A DNA stretch of 31,746 nt from an uncultured Eubacteriales bacterium. Its GTDB lineage: Bacteria; Bacillota; Clostridia; Peptostreptococcales; Anaerovoracaceae. Below the pieces are notes generated by a model. It had not been told where the DNA came from. It made no database searches and saw nothing but the letters and a program-made list of their open reading frames with translations. Below are positions 14,324-22,361 of this stretch, in pieces (the first letter of the stretch is position 1; every line of letters begins with the position of its first letter). The position numbers were made by a program, and so were the translations under genes. The DNA is taken from the NCBI GenBank assembly GCA_900545135.1, contig UQXL01000028.1, positions 1-31,746 of the forward strand, read 5' to 3'.

Positions 14324-15718
14324 CTAGGCGTTTTCCAGGCCCCAGACAGAGATCAGCCTCTCTATCGAAGCTTCGATTTCAGGAAGCGGCAGGCGGTTGT
14401 AATAGAAGATCAGCGCGCCCGTTTCCTGGTCCGAAATATCTGATACAGGTATCATCTGAATTCCGATGGACTTTGCCAGAGAGCAGAGCTCAGCGGAATT
14501 TTTTTTGGAATTGACTTTTATAATTAAATTTATGCCGGACTGAGTGTCGAGGGCGTCTATCTTCCCCTTACCGAAGCGGGAAAGAGCGCTGACCGCAGTC
14601 TGGAGTTTTTGAGAATAAAGATTCCTGAGTTTGCGTATGCCGGTACTGTAATAGCCCCTTTCCATGAAGATCGCCAGAGTAAGCTGTTCCGCCTTGGAAC
14701 AGGTCTGTGTGTAACGGCCCTTTATCTGCTCAAAGATTTTCGCCATGGAAAGCGGCAGAACCATGTAAGATATTTTGATTGCCGGAAATAGAGTTGAAGA
14801 AAAAGAGCCGAGATAGACCACTGTTTCCGACGCATCCAGGCTCTGCAGCGCAGGAACCGGCTTGCCGAAATAGCGCAGCTCGCTGTCGTAGTCGTCTTCG
14901 ATTATTATGCTGCCGTTGGCTTTAGCCCAGTCCAGCAGCTGGTATCTCCTGCCTGCAGGCATGACGGTGCCGGTGGGGAATTGATTGGAGGGACTCACAT
15001 AAACGGCGGAGGGTATGTTGACAGGAAGCTTGCTTATACCTATTCCGTCCTTGCGCACAGGGATGTGCGAAGATGTGAAACCACTGTCCCTGAACATGTT
15101 CTGTACAGGCAGGTATCCCGGATCTTCAAGGGAAACGTGATTTATGTTCAGCCTGGAAAGTATCCTGCAAAGCTGTCCCGTGATCTGCTGCGTTCCGGCG
15201 CCTATGACGATCTGAGCGGGAGTGCAGGTTACGCCTCTTGAAGAATAGAGATATTTGGATATTTCCACCCTGAGAGCTTTCTCGCCCTGCGGGTCGCTTT
15301 CATAAAGCAGACGGTCATAGTATTCGTTGAAAACCGTGGAGCTGCATTTTTTCCATTTGTTGAAATCAAAGCAGCACTCGTCATATATATATGGAGGGGC
15401 TTCCTCGCTGTCAAGGGAAGTCTGGGCTAAGGCTGGTTCCGGCTTTAAAGACGATTCAGAACCTGCGTAGAAGCCTTGGGAGACATAGTATCCCGACTGA
15501 GGTCTGCTGTCCGTATAACCCTCCACCAGCAGCTGATTGTAGGCCAGCTGCACGGTGGTGATGCTTATGCCAAGGCTTTGAGACAGTGACCTGAGTGACG
15601 GCAGCTTTTCCCCCGCTTTGATTTCCCCGTAGATTATGCTCTTCTTGATGTTGTGGTATATCTGTATATACAAAGGAACAGATGAACTGTTATCTAATTC
15701 CATTATTATCGGCTTCAT
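14324..15718 (-). CDS. MocR/PdxR-type regulator with aminotransferase-like domain lacking the PLP lysine
   Basis: 464 residues: a GntR-type winged helix (about 14-80: YIQIYHNIKKSIIYGEI, LGISITTVQLAYNQL), a linker, and a fold-type-I aminotransferase domain (about 130-460). SPSNQFPTG (242-250) and EDDYDSELRY (274-283) are conserved. The segment that should read SFSK reads SFSST, putting Ser308 where the Schiff-base lysine belongs; the codon is TCA, far from a Lys codon. It therefore cannot form the usual internal aldimine, though non-covalent cofactor or another ligand is possible. GGAGGT precedes the ATG by about 9 nt. It is divergent from an ECF S-component gene, which it probably controls by analogy with other MocR loci. 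Confidence 0.9.
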   Translation of the reverse strand: MKPIIMELDNSSSVPLYIQIYHNIKKSIIYGEIKAGEKLPSLRSLSQSLGISITTVQLAYNQLLVEGYTDSRPQSGYYVSQGFYAGSESSLKPEPALAQTSLDSEEAPPYIYDECCFDFNKWKKCSSTVFNEYYDRLLYESDPQGEKALRVEISKYLYSSRGVTCTPAQIVIGAGTQQITGQLCRILSRLNINHVSLEDPGYLPVQNMFRDSGFTSSHIPVRKDGIGISKLPVNIPSAVYVSPSNQFPTGTVMPAGRRYQLLDWAKANGSIIIEDDYDSELRYFGKPVPALQSLDASETVVYLGSFSSTLFPAIKISYMVLPLSMAKIFEQIKGRYTQTCSKAEQLTLAIFMERGYYSTGIRKLRNLYSQKLQTAVSALSRFGKGKIDALDTQSGINLIIKVNSKKNSAELCSLAKSIGIQMIPVSDISDQETGALIFYYNRLPLPEIEASIERLISVWGLENA

Positions 15719-15793
15719 ATCGTGATTACCTCCAAACTGTATATATAAAAATAAATAAATTTGAGTATTTTAAAGATTACATTTCAGGTGTAT

Positions 15794-15799
15794 TATAAT
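15794..15799 (+). promoter_or_regulatory. -10 box for the ECF S-component gene
   Basis: TATAAT about 40 bp before the ATG at 15841. A matching -35 is weak (TTAAAG at about 15770). CTGTAT (about 15737) and ATACAG (about 15798) flank the AT-rich intergenic segment as a possible regulator dyad. Confidence 0.45.
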
Positions 15800-15840
15800 A
15801 CAGGAGATTGAAAAATACAAGTAAGAAAGGATGCTTATAT

Positions 15841-16404
15841 ATGACGAGAAATGAAAAGACAAACAATTTAGTTATGACTGCTTTAATGATATGCCTTGTA
15901 ATGGTTGCTACTCTGAGCATAAGGATACCGAGTCCGTTCACTCAAGGGTACGTACATCTGGGCGATACGATGATATTTCTTTCAGTGCTCTTGCTGGGCA
16001 GAAATAAGGGCGCGCTGGCCTCGGGACTTGGATCTGCTCTTGCCGATGTGCTGGGCGGATATGCGGCTTATGCGCCGTGGACGCTGATAATAAAGGCTGC
16101 GATGGGCTTTATCATGGGAATCTTCATAGAAGCGTGTCTGAAAAAGGATAAGCATCACATCATGATAGGTTCGGTTGCCCTGGTTGAAATCATAGGCATG
16201 GTCATCGCCGGCATAGTCATGGTGATCGGTTACGCGCTCGTGGACGGCGTGTTGGCGGGAAATCTCATAACTGGATTTTTGGGTGCGCCTTTCAACGTAG
16301 CTCAGTTCACAGTAGGACTGATTCTGGCGACGCTGCTTTCGATGGCGCTTTACAAGACTCCTGCCAGAAAATACTTTGCCTACAAACTGGACGAAGTAAA
16401 ATAA
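15841..16404 (+). CDS. ECF transporter S component (riboflavin-transporter-like family)
   Basis: 187 residues, hydrophobic with about five to six membrane segments, matching the ECF-type S-component family represented by PF07155 (features: RIPSPFTQGYVHLGDT, LGRNKGALASGLGSALADVLGGY, PWTLIIKAAMGFI). Such proteins bind one vitamin with high affinity and work with a shared ECF energising module, which is not in this window. The ligand is not determined; B6 vitamers (from the MocR neighbour) and flavin (from family and nearby flavinylation genes) are both plausible. The start is ATG 15841 behind AAAGGA (15826-15831); a TTG at 15808 lies too close to the -10 box. Confidence 0.88.
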   Translation: MTRNEKTNNLVMTALMICLVMVATLSIRIPSPFTQGYVHLGDTMIFLSVLLLGRNKGALASGLGSALADVLGGYAAYAPWTLIIKAAMGFIMGIFIEACLKKDKHHIMIGSVALVEIIGMVIAGIVMVIGYALVDGVLAGNLITGFLGAPFNVAQFTVGLILATLLSMALYKTPARKYFAYKLDEVK

Positions 16405-16426
16405 GCGGAAATAAAAGAATTTATGC

Positions 16427-16470
16427 AGACTTCATGCGAATCTCATACGAAAAGCATGAGGTCTTTTATT
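16427..16470 (+). terminator. Terminator after the ECF S-component gene
   Basis: AGACTTCATGC (16427-16437) pairs with GCATGAGGTCT (16454-16464), one G-U and one mismatch at most, then TTTTATTTT. The tract overlaps the stop codon of the convergent VanZ-like gene. Confidence 0.8.
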
Positions 16471-17044
16471 TTCTCGTGATATTATGATATTTTAAAGAAA
16501 TCTCATAGCCAATCATGATTCCGAAGCAATAAATAATTATATCGAAAGTATCAAAAAAGCCTCTTTGAGTTATTCCCTGTATAAGCTCTATGGAAAAGGA
16601 AATGCATACTGCAATAATCATGACTTTTTTAATTGAATTTATTTTCCACATGCAGCAGCCTAAAGGAACAAACATGGCCAAATTTAAGAATGTCTGAAAA
16701 AACATTCTCCAATTGTTTAAAGCTTTTATAGAATCTAAGGGATTTAAAATGAATTCTCTTGAAATGGCCGTGCGGCAAAATAATGCGAAAAATAAAAATG
16801 AAAAATAGCAAATGCTGATTAAAATAAATAATCTTCGGTCGATTTGCCTGTTAAAGATAAAGGCGATTATCAGACAACAACATAAAATTGACAAAAAGAG
16901 CAAAACAATGCTTATTATATAGTACATTTTACCGCCGCTTCCATACATGACGGAGACGACTTCCATTATGACATTGTAATAAATTAAATATCCACATAAA
17001 GCGCCAAGGACTATTATTATTAAATTTTTTGCCATTTTATTCAT
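16466..17044 (-). CDS. VanZ-like membrane protein
   Basis: 192 residues with about five membrane helices. The VanZ-family parts are NLAMFVPLGCCMW, SIELIQGITQRGFFDTFDI and a final hydrophobic helix. VanZ itself gives low-level teicoplanin resistance, but most relatives have no known role, so I assign none. AAAGGAGAAG precedes the ATG at 17044 by about 10 nt. The gene is markedly AT-rich compared with genes on both sides (Ile/Leu codons mostly A/T ending), as is the divergent secreted-protein gene 79 bp away, suggesting the two arrived together. Confidence 0.85.
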   Translation of the reverse strand: MNKMAKNLIIIVLGALCGYLIYYNVIMEVVSVMYGSGGKMYYIISIVLLFLSILCCCLIIAFIFNRQIDRRLFILISICYFSFLFFALFCRTAISREFILNPLDSIKALNNWRMFFQTFLNLAMFVPLGCCMWKINSIKKVMIIAVCISFSIELIQGITQRGFFDTFDIIIYCFGIMIGYEISLKYHNITRK

Positions 17045-17071
17045 TTTTTTACTTCTCCTTTTTTACTATTA

Positions 17072-17080
17072 TGGTATAAT
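17072..17080 (+). promoter_or_regulatory. Extended -10 promoter for the secreted-protein gene
   Basis: TGGTATAAT about 44 bp upstream of the ATG. A second TATAAT at 17104-17109 is too close to the ribosome binding site to serve. No good -35 is seen. Confidence 0.5.
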
Positions 17081-17123
17081 AAGTAAAACTGTTCTTTTCT
17101 TATTATAATATGGAGGTATATTT

Positions 17124-17552
17124 ATGGCAAGAAAAAAAGTATTCTCAAAAATTTTAGTTGTAACTTTTTGCCTTTCACTATTTCTTACCACAACCGTAGC
17201 TTTCGCAGCGACAGTCCTTCTAAGTTATAACGGTACAGGTATTCGAGATATGGATTCGGCACAAACTTTCGAACTTTCATCTCAGACCAAAATTACATTA
17301 AAACATAATACAACTGGTGTTACATACAATGGTACTCAGCCAAACAGCAAAGCAGTTTTAACGGTAAATTTAATGCGTAAGGGATTTCTGTTTTGGGGAA
17401 ATACTGGCGACTCTATAACAACTACCGGAATTCAAAGTAAAACTGTAACTTGGACTAAATCGGAGGGAAAATATAAGTTACACTTTACTACTAAGGCACT
17501 TTCTGAAACGTGGTGGCCTGGAGTGAATGTAAATGGAACTATAACCAAATAA
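17124..17552 (+). CDS. Secreted protein of unknown function
   Basis: 142 residues. A classic signal peptide occupies about 1-29 (Arg/Lys-rich start, hydrophobic core ILVVTFCLSLFLTTTV, likely cleavage after AFA). The mature part, about 113 residues, is rich in Thr, Ser, Asn and Lys, has no cysteine, and shows alternating patterns typical of beta-sandwich proteins. I do not recognise a family. It is reminiscent in size of small secreted bacteriocin-like or cell-surface proteins, but no signature supports that. GGAGG (17112-17116) precedes the ATG by 7 nt. It is AT-rich, divergent from a VanZ-like gene, and closed by a large palindrome. Confidence 0.85.
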   Translation: MARKKVFSKILVVTFCLSLFLTTTVAFAATVLLSYNGTGIRDMDSAQTFELSSQTKITLKHNTTGVTYNGTQPNSKAVLTVNLMRKGFLFWGNTGDSITTTGIQSKTVTWTKSEGKYKLHFTTKALSETWWPGVNVNGTITK

Positions 17553-17600
17553 ATGTATTTAAAGGAACAGTTAAACTTTTAATTTTTAAGAGAAATATTG

Positions 17601-17641
17601 ATTATTAAAACAGTGGACAAATTGTCCACTGTTTTAATAAT
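17601..17641. terminator. Perfect 20-bp palindrome, probable bidirectional terminator
   Basis: ATTATTAAAACAGTGGACAA (17601-17620), one A, then its exact reverse complement (17622-17641), followed by TTCTTTTTAT. Its outer AT-rich arms give U-tracts in either direction. It ends the AT-rich island. Confidence 0.85.
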
Positions 17642-17762
17642 TTCTTTTTATAAAAAAGTTAATTTATGTAAACATGTCGCTTAATTTAAGGGTAGGCTAT
17701 AAGTCCGTTTAATCGTAACGTACACAAAATGGCTTTTAAAAATTAGAATAAGGTGCCGCTCA

Positions 17763-18179
17763 TCAGGCTTCTTTTTTCTTCGCTTCGTTTTTTAATTTTT
17801 CATGGGCTTTTTCTGTGCCGGCTTCGAGGGCAGTCTCGTAATACCAGCATTTATACGATATCAAATCCATAGTTTTCTGTAAGGCTTCCATCTGCTCCTC
17901 GACGACGCGCTTTCTTTCGAGAAACATATCGTGACGCTCTTTTAACGACGCGTCTCCCAGCTTGGTCCAGTCGACGAACTGCTTTATGTCCTTTATCGAC
18001 ATTCCCGTGGCTTTCAGACATTCGATCAGCCGCAGCATATCTATGTCGCTTTCAGAAAAAATACGGTAGCCTGAGCCGCGCCTTTCAATATAAGGCAGCA
18101 GACCCTCCTTGTCATAGTAGCGGAGCGTTGTGGCAGGAATATTGAGCATATTGGAAACTTGCTTAATGGTATAATTCAT
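17763..18179 (-). CDS. MerR-family transcriptional regulator
   Basis: 138 residues: MerR winged-helix at the N-terminus (YTIKQVSNMLNIPATTLRYYD, then GYRIFSESDIDMLRLI), a central KATGMSIKDIKQFVDW segment, and a long dimerisation helix (about 85-115). There is no metal-binding cysteine pattern, so it belongs to the organic-signal or aldehyde/redox-type MerR proteins. The C-terminus is short and Lys/Glu-rich. AAAGGA precedes the ATG by 6 nt. It is divergent from the aldo-keto reductase gene, whose promoter has the 19-bp spacer typical of MerR control, so that gene is its likely target and the intervening dyad its operator. Confidence 0.93.
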   Translation of the reverse strand: MNYTIKQVSNMLNIPATTLRYYDKEGLLPYIERRGSGYRIFSESDIDMLRLIECLKATGMSIKDIKQFVDWTKLGDASLKERHDMFLERKRVVEEQMEALQKTMDLISYKCWYYETALEAGTEKAHEKLKNEAKKKEA

Positions 18180-18215
18180 GAGAAATCCTTTCTGAAAAAA
18201 TTTTAAAAAACCATA

Positions 18216-18246
18216 TTGACCTTAGACTCAACTTTAATGTTATACT
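18216..18246 (+). promoter_or_regulatory. MerR-type promoter with 19-bp spacer
   Basis: TTGACC (18216-18221), 19 bp, TATACT (18241-18246). The spacer holds an imperfect dyad (ACCTTAGAC ... TTTAATGT). A spacer of 19 rather than 17 bp is the mark of promoters that MerR proteins activate by untwisting. Confidence 0.8.
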
Positions 18247-18321
18247 TTATTCGGAAACATGTCAACACTTTAAATTTGCCGGCGATATTGCCGGAAATAT
18301 TGATAAAATATGGAGGGGAAA

Positions 18322-19449
18322 ATGATTTACAAAGACTTTCAAGGTATGAAACTTTCTGCCCTGGGCTTCGGAGGAATGCGTCTGCCTGTCATAGACGGTC
18401 AGGACAGCAAGATAGACGAAGCCGCGGCGACGGAAATGGTTGATTTAGCGATGAAAAGCGGAATAAACTATTACGATACGGCTTGGGGCTATCACGAGGG
18501 CAATTCCGAGCTGGTGCTGGGAAAAGCTCTGTCAAAGTATGAAAGAAGCAGTTTCTGTCTGGCGGATAAATTCCCCGGATATGACCTGGAGAACATGGAC
18601 AAAGTGGAATCTATCTTTGAGAAGCAGCTGGAAAAATGCTGCGTTGATTACTTTGACTTTTATCTGTTCCACAATGTCTGCGAGCTGAACATCGAGCAGT
18701 ATCTGGACGAGAAATACGGAATTTTCAAGTATCTTACAGAGCAGAAAGCAAAGGGCCGCATCAAGCACCTGGGATTTTCCGTTCACGGCAGCTATGACGT
18801 TATGATGAGATTCCTCAACGCTTACGGAAAGCACATGGAATTCTGCCAGATACAGCTAAACTACCTGGACTGGGATTTCCAGGACGCCAAGGCCAAAGTT
18901 GAAGAGCTGAAAAAATGGGGAATACCTGTATGGGTAATGGAGCCGCTGAGAGGAGGAAGTCTCTGCAAGCTTTCCGCAGAAGACAGCGAAAAACTGCAGC
19001 AGGCCAGAGCTGGAAGTCTGCCTATACACTGGGCCTTTGACTTTATTCAGAGCGTAGAAAACGTTGGAGTCACTCTTTCGGGAATGTCAAACATAGATCA
19101 GCTTACGGAGAACATAAAGATTTTTGAAAACATCAAGCCTTTAAACGAGGATGAAAAAGCTCTGCTGCTGGAAATAGCCAAAGATATGACCAAGAAAACC
19201 GCGCTGCCTTGCACGGCCTGCAGATACTGTACTTCCCACTGTCCTCAGGGACTGGACATACCGCATCTCATAGCCTTGTACAATGAGCACTGCTTCACGG
19301 GAGGCGGATTCCTGGCGCCTATGGCATTGTCCGCTCTTCCTGACGATAAGAAGCCGTCGGCCTGCATAGGCTGCAGAAGCTGCGAAGCTGTATGCCCTCA
19401 GCAGATAAAGATATCGGAAGCCATGTCGGACTTCACATCAAGGCTGTAA
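18322..19449 (+). CDS. Aldo/keto reductase with C-terminal 4Fe-4S ferredoxin domain
   Basis: 375 residues. The AKR barrel spans about 1-270, with the catalytic set Asp52, Tyr57, Lys83 and His117 (YYDTAWGYH, ADKFP, YLFHNV). The C-terminal domain has two 4Fe-4S motifs, CTACRYCTSHCP (297-308) and CIGCRSCEAVCP (348-359). Such fusions are common in anaerobes and link carbonyl/alcohol redox to ferredoxin-like electron flow; the physiological substrate is unknown. The start is ATG 18322, just after GGAGGGG (18312-18318), since the in-frame ATG at 18310 overlaps that site. It is divergent from, and probably regulated by, the MerR gene next door. Confidence 0.94.
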   Translation: MIYKDFQGMKLSALGFGGMRLPVIDGQDSKIDEAAATEMVDLAMKSGINYYDTAWGYHEGNSELVLGKALSKYERSSFCLADKFPGYDLENMDKVESIFEKQLEKCCVDYFDFYLFHNVCELNIEQYLDEKYGIFKYLTEQKAKGRIKHLGFSVHGSYDVMMRFLNAYGKHMEFCQIQLNYLDWDFQDAKAKVEELKKWGIPVWVMEPLRGGSLCKLSAEDSEKLQQARAGSLPIHWAFDFIQSVENVGVTLSGMSNIDQLTENIKIFENIKPLNEDEKALLLEIAKDMTKKTALPCTACRYCTSHCPQGLDIPHLIALYNEHCFTGGGFLAPMALSALPDDKKPSACIGCRSCEAVCPQQIKISEAMSDFTSRL

Positions 19450-19568
19450 TTTCATAGCTGTATTTATCGCCGGACTGTGCGGCTTCTGCCAATTTCCGCA
19501 GTCGGCGTGCAATGTGCTTGAGCTGTGAAAATGCAGCGATTGAATTGATTTAAGCGGAGAAAAATTTA

Positions 19569-19600
19569 ATGCCCTGACCGTTTTGAAATGGTCCGGGCAT
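19569..19600 (-). terminator. Terminator of the patatin-like gene
   Basis: ATGCCCTGACC (19569-19579) pairs with GGTCCGGGCAT (19590-19600) with one mismatch. On the minus strand the hairpin runs into TAAATTTTT, so it ends the minus gene; the plus-strand side has no good T-tract. Confidence 0.65.
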
Positions 19601-19660
19601 TTCAATGTGTAAAGGAAAGAATAAAAACCGCCGCGGCTAAAGCCTTGACACAGCTAAAAC

Positions 19661-20803
19661 TCATACAAGATCATATTTGACCAGGAATCTGGCTGCCAGC
19701 AGCTGCTGAGGGAAAAGCCTGACCATGCTGCGGCTGAGGAAGATGCTCTCTGTGCCCTTTTCCCTGAGATTTTCCGCGATAATGAAAGTTATGATCTGGG
19801 AATTGGAAACGTCTTTGAGGTTTTTAATCATTTCCGCTGCGCCAAGAAGCTTGACTTTGTTATTTTTAAAGGAAGATACCGCGTCTTCAACATCCTCTCT
19901 TGCCGTGCCGGCCGTCTCTCCCAGCTTTTTGAGGAAAGCCTCTTCCGTGTAGACGAGAGCCGGGTCCATGTTGAAGATATAGGCGCACGCGTCGGCCATC
20001 TTCAAAGTGGTCTTGTTAAACGCTCCCTTGGCGAACGCATAGTAGATGCCGTCGAAGATGCCGAAGGCTTTCATGGCGTCAAGGCGCCCGAGCCGCATGA
20101 TCCTCTTGGAGTTTTTCACGTCGAAGATGAGCGTATTTCCAAGATTCCACTTGGACTCTATGACGGTCAGGTTCGGCGCTTTTTTCAGAGATTTGCTGTT
20201 TATAATGCCCAGCGCGTTGAGCTTGACGGCTATAACTCTTTCGGCTCCCTTTTCCAGAGCCATATTTATAGGAAGAACGTCGGCGTATCCGCCGTCAATG
20301 TATTCCTTTCCGCCGATTTCATATGCGTGTAGAGCGGGAAATACAGAAGAGCTGGCCATGATGTAGTCTATCAGCTGCCCCTCCGGTATATCTTCTTTAA
20401 AGAGAAAGTGAGGCTTGAGAACGGTTCTTTCTACTACGACCAGGCCGTAGTCTATAGGTGATTTTCTTATCTTTTCTTCGTTGATATAATTTTTAAGCAG
20501 TTCTTTCAGCCCTGAAGTCCCTGCGCCTTTGTTGAAAATTATTTCTTTGGCGTAGTCGATGGGCTGGCTGCCCTCGGGGACATCGAATATCATGTGGGTT
20601 TCGATTTCTTTCCACAGGGAAATGGTCGAGTCCAGATCTCCCTGGCATACCATAGCTCCATTGATTGAGCCTACCGAGGCTCCCGTAACTATGTCTATCT
20701 CCACGCCCAGCTCGGTAAGAGCCTGCCATACGCCGGCCTCATAGGCGCCGCGGGAGCCTCCTCCGCTGAGCACGAGCGCAGTTTTTTCATGATTTTTTGT
20801 CAT
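19661..20803 (-). CDS. Patatin-like phospholipase
   Basis: 380 residues. Patatin signatures: oxyanion loop GGGSRGAYEAG (14-24), nucleophile elbow GASVGS with Ser43, and the partner Asp170 in DGGYADVLP. These give the Ser-Asp dyad of bacterial patatin-like lipid acyl hydrolases. No signal peptide, so it probably acts on cytoplasmic or inner-leaflet lipids. The C-terminal ~130 residues are less conserved. GAGGT precedes the ATG by about 8 nt. A monocistronic unit flanked upstream by repeats and downstream by its own terminator; no context hint for its substrate. Confidence 0.94.
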   Translation of the reverse strand: MTKNHEKTALVLSGGGSRGAYEAGVWQALTELGVEIDIVTGASVGSINGAMVCQGDLDSTISLWKEIETHMIFDVPEGSQPIDYAKEIIFNKGAGTSGLKELLKNYINEEKIRKSPIDYGLVVVERTVLKPHFLFKEDIPEGQLIDYIMASSSVFPALHAYEIGGKEYIDGGYADVLPINMALEKGAERVIAVKLNALGIINSKSLKKAPNLTVIESKWNLGNTLIFDVKNSKRIMRLGRLDAMKAFGIFDGIYYAFAKGAFNKTTLKMADACAYIFNMDPALVYTEEAFLKKLGETAGTAREDVEDAVSSFKNNKVKLLGAAEMIKNLKDVSNSQIITFIIAENLREKGTESIFLSRSMVRLFPQQLLAARFLVKYDLV

Positions 20804-20908
20804 ATTAGTTACCTCTTATATATCTCTTATATATATCGGATTCAAGATTAAACATATCGCCGTATAAATTTAATATATCCAAATATCTACCAAAATTGTA
20901 CCATAAAT

Positions 20909-20990
20909 GTTATAATGAACGCAAAGATTATATATTCGGCTCCGCCGCAAGGAAGCGTTCATTGAAACGCCGTTTGGCGGACTGGGTGGC
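20909..20990 (+). repeat. Family B repeat unit
   Basis: TTATAAT leads into the left arm AATGAACGC (20914-20922), which pairs with GCGTTCATT (20955-20963). The inner stem is CGGC-TCC-GCCG (20937-20947). The tail GAAACGCCGTTTGGCGGACTG matches that of the unit at 9750. It lies about 60 bp before family A copy 3. Confidence 0.87.
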
Positions 20991-21048
20991 GTTGGAATGA
21001 ATCATCACAAAACCCCTGACCAGGACTTGACGGGGCGAAACGATAGAG

Positions 21049-21343
21049 ATGTTGACAAAAAGTCAAAGATTCTGCCGAAATGCCAACGTTTTGAGAAAGT
21101 AACTTACGATTTTAAGCGTTTTAAGGTGTCGAACCGTGTCGATGTTGTACATTTTTAAAATTTATGAGGATTTTGACAACATATTTTTTAAAAAATGTTG
21201 TCAAATTTTCAGATATTGCGAAATTTGCCAACATCTGCTTGGCTTCATAGATGATTCGACAAATTTTGACCCACCCGAAAACAGAGAATGTTGCCAAAAT
21301 TCAATCAAAACAAAAAATGTACAACATTTCCTATAATATTACA
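21049..21343 (+). repeat. Family A intergenic repeat, copy 3 (full length)
   Basis: About 295 bp and collinear with copies 1 and 2. Pairs: ATGTTGTACATTTTT (about 21142-21156) with AAAAAATGTACAACAT (perfect here), TTTTGACAACAT (about 21171-21182) with ATGTTGTCAAA (perfect here), and GCCAACAT with ATGTTGCC (one mismatch). In copy 1 the second pair is GCCAACA/TGTTGGC, so both strands of the stem changed together. Confidence 0.88.
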
Positions 21344-21408
21344 ATCATGCACCAGAGCGACATTCTGATAACACGAAGGCTCAAGTGGCAACACCGAAGT
21401 CCAAGTGA

Positions 21409-21460
21409 TATAATGTTCACGAAATTATATGGTTTGGGTTAGACGTGATATCGCAATTAC
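21409..21460 (+). repeat. Decayed family B-like unit
   Basis: GATATAATGTTCACGAAATTATATGG has the TATAAT box and spacer (GAAATTATAT) of the unit at 9750, with a short TCACG/CGTGA pairing, but lacks the CGGC inner stem. It is about 65 bp after family A copy 3. Confidence 0.4.
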
Positions 21461-21629
21461 AGTCGCCGCAGAGCCTCGGGGATTACGGCTGCCGCGAATT
21501 AGACGCAAGCAATAGTCGACGGCTGCCGACGTCGCGCAACATAGCAAACGTCCGTCACATGGTCATACATATTACCGCAGAGCAGCGCGCGATTCCGGCA
21601 AAAATTCAAAAAAAGAAAGAAGGTTTTCC

Positions 21630-22361
21630 ATGGATAATAGATTGAGAGAAATCATTGAAAAATCACAATCCATAGTATTTTTCGGCGGAGCAGGAGTTTC
21701 CACCGAAAGCGGCATACCCGACTTCAGGTCCGAAAAAGGACTTTACAAAGCACAGCAGGAGTACGGAGTTTCCCCGGAAGAAATCCTGTCACACACGTTT
21801 TTCATCAATAATACGGAGACTTTCTTCGACTACTACAAGAAAAATCTCATATATCCTGGAGCACAGCCAAATAAGGCCCACAAAGCCCTTGCTTTCCTCG
21901 AAAAACAGGGAAAGCTCAAAGCGGTCGTCACGCAGAACATAGACGGACTGCACCAGAAAGCCGGCAATAGCAAAGTCTTCGAACTACACGGCAGCGTGCT
22001 GAGAAATTACTGCATGGACTGCGGAAAATCCTACGACCTAGATTATATAATGGACGAGGATAACTGCGTAAACGGCGTTCCCCGCTGCAGCTGCTGCAAA
22101 GGAGTAGTAAAGCCGGACGTGGTTCTCTACGAAGAGGCTCTGGACTCGGGCTGCATGATGGGAGCGGTAGAGGCTATAGAAAGGGCCGATACGCTCATTA
22201 TCGGAGGAACTTCGCTGGCAGTTTATCCGGCTGCAGGTTTGATTCGCTATTTTAGGGGGAATAATTTAGTATTGATAAATAAACAGGCCACGCCTTACGA
22301 CAACGAAGCAACGCTGGTTATAAACGACTATATAGGAAAGGTTATGGAAATCACAGAATGA
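21630..22361 (+). CDS. cobB: NAD-dependent protein deacylase, Sir2 family
   Basis: 243 residues, standard length for a bacterial sirtuin. NAD-binding GAGVSTESGIPDFR (20-33), TQNIDGLH (101-108), catalytic His120 in ELHGS, and a zinc site of Cys128, Cys131, Cys153 and Cys156. It removes acyl groups from protein lysines using NAD+, releasing nicotinamide and O-acyl-ADP-ribose. AGAAGG-type sequence precedes ATG 21630. First gene of a four-gene operon: its stop overlaps the SurE start in ATGA. Confidence 0.96.
   Translation: MDNRLREIIEKSQSIVFFGGAGVSTESGIPDFRSEKGLYKAQQEYGVSPEEILSHTFFINNTETFFDYYKKNLIYPGAQPNKAHKALAFLEKQGKLKAVVTQNIDGLHQKAGNSKVFELHGSVLRNYCMDCGKSYDLDYIMDEDNCVNGVPRCSCCKGVVKPDVVLYEEALDSGCMMGAVEAIERADTLIIGGTSLAVYPAAGLIRYFRGNNLVLINKQATPYDNEATLVINDYIGKVMEITE

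Larger units (their letters stand above)
20804..21629. other. Gene-free repeat region upstream of the Sir2 operon
   Basis: Holds an AT-rich leader for the minus-strand patatin gene, a family B unit (20911-20990), family A copy 3 (21049-21343), a decayed B-like unit (21409-21460), and about 170 bp of GC-richer unassigned sequence up to the Sir2 start. Open frames across the repeats are not conserved between copies. Confidence 0.7.

Noticed and set aside
17104..17109. Second TATAAT before the secreted-protein gene
   Set aside because: A start from it would remove or abut the GGAGG ribosome binding site at 17112-17116.
19469..19506. GC-rich hairpin after the AKR gene
   Set aside because: GCCG-ACTG-CGG pairing with bulges but no T-tract, so it is not called as a terminator.
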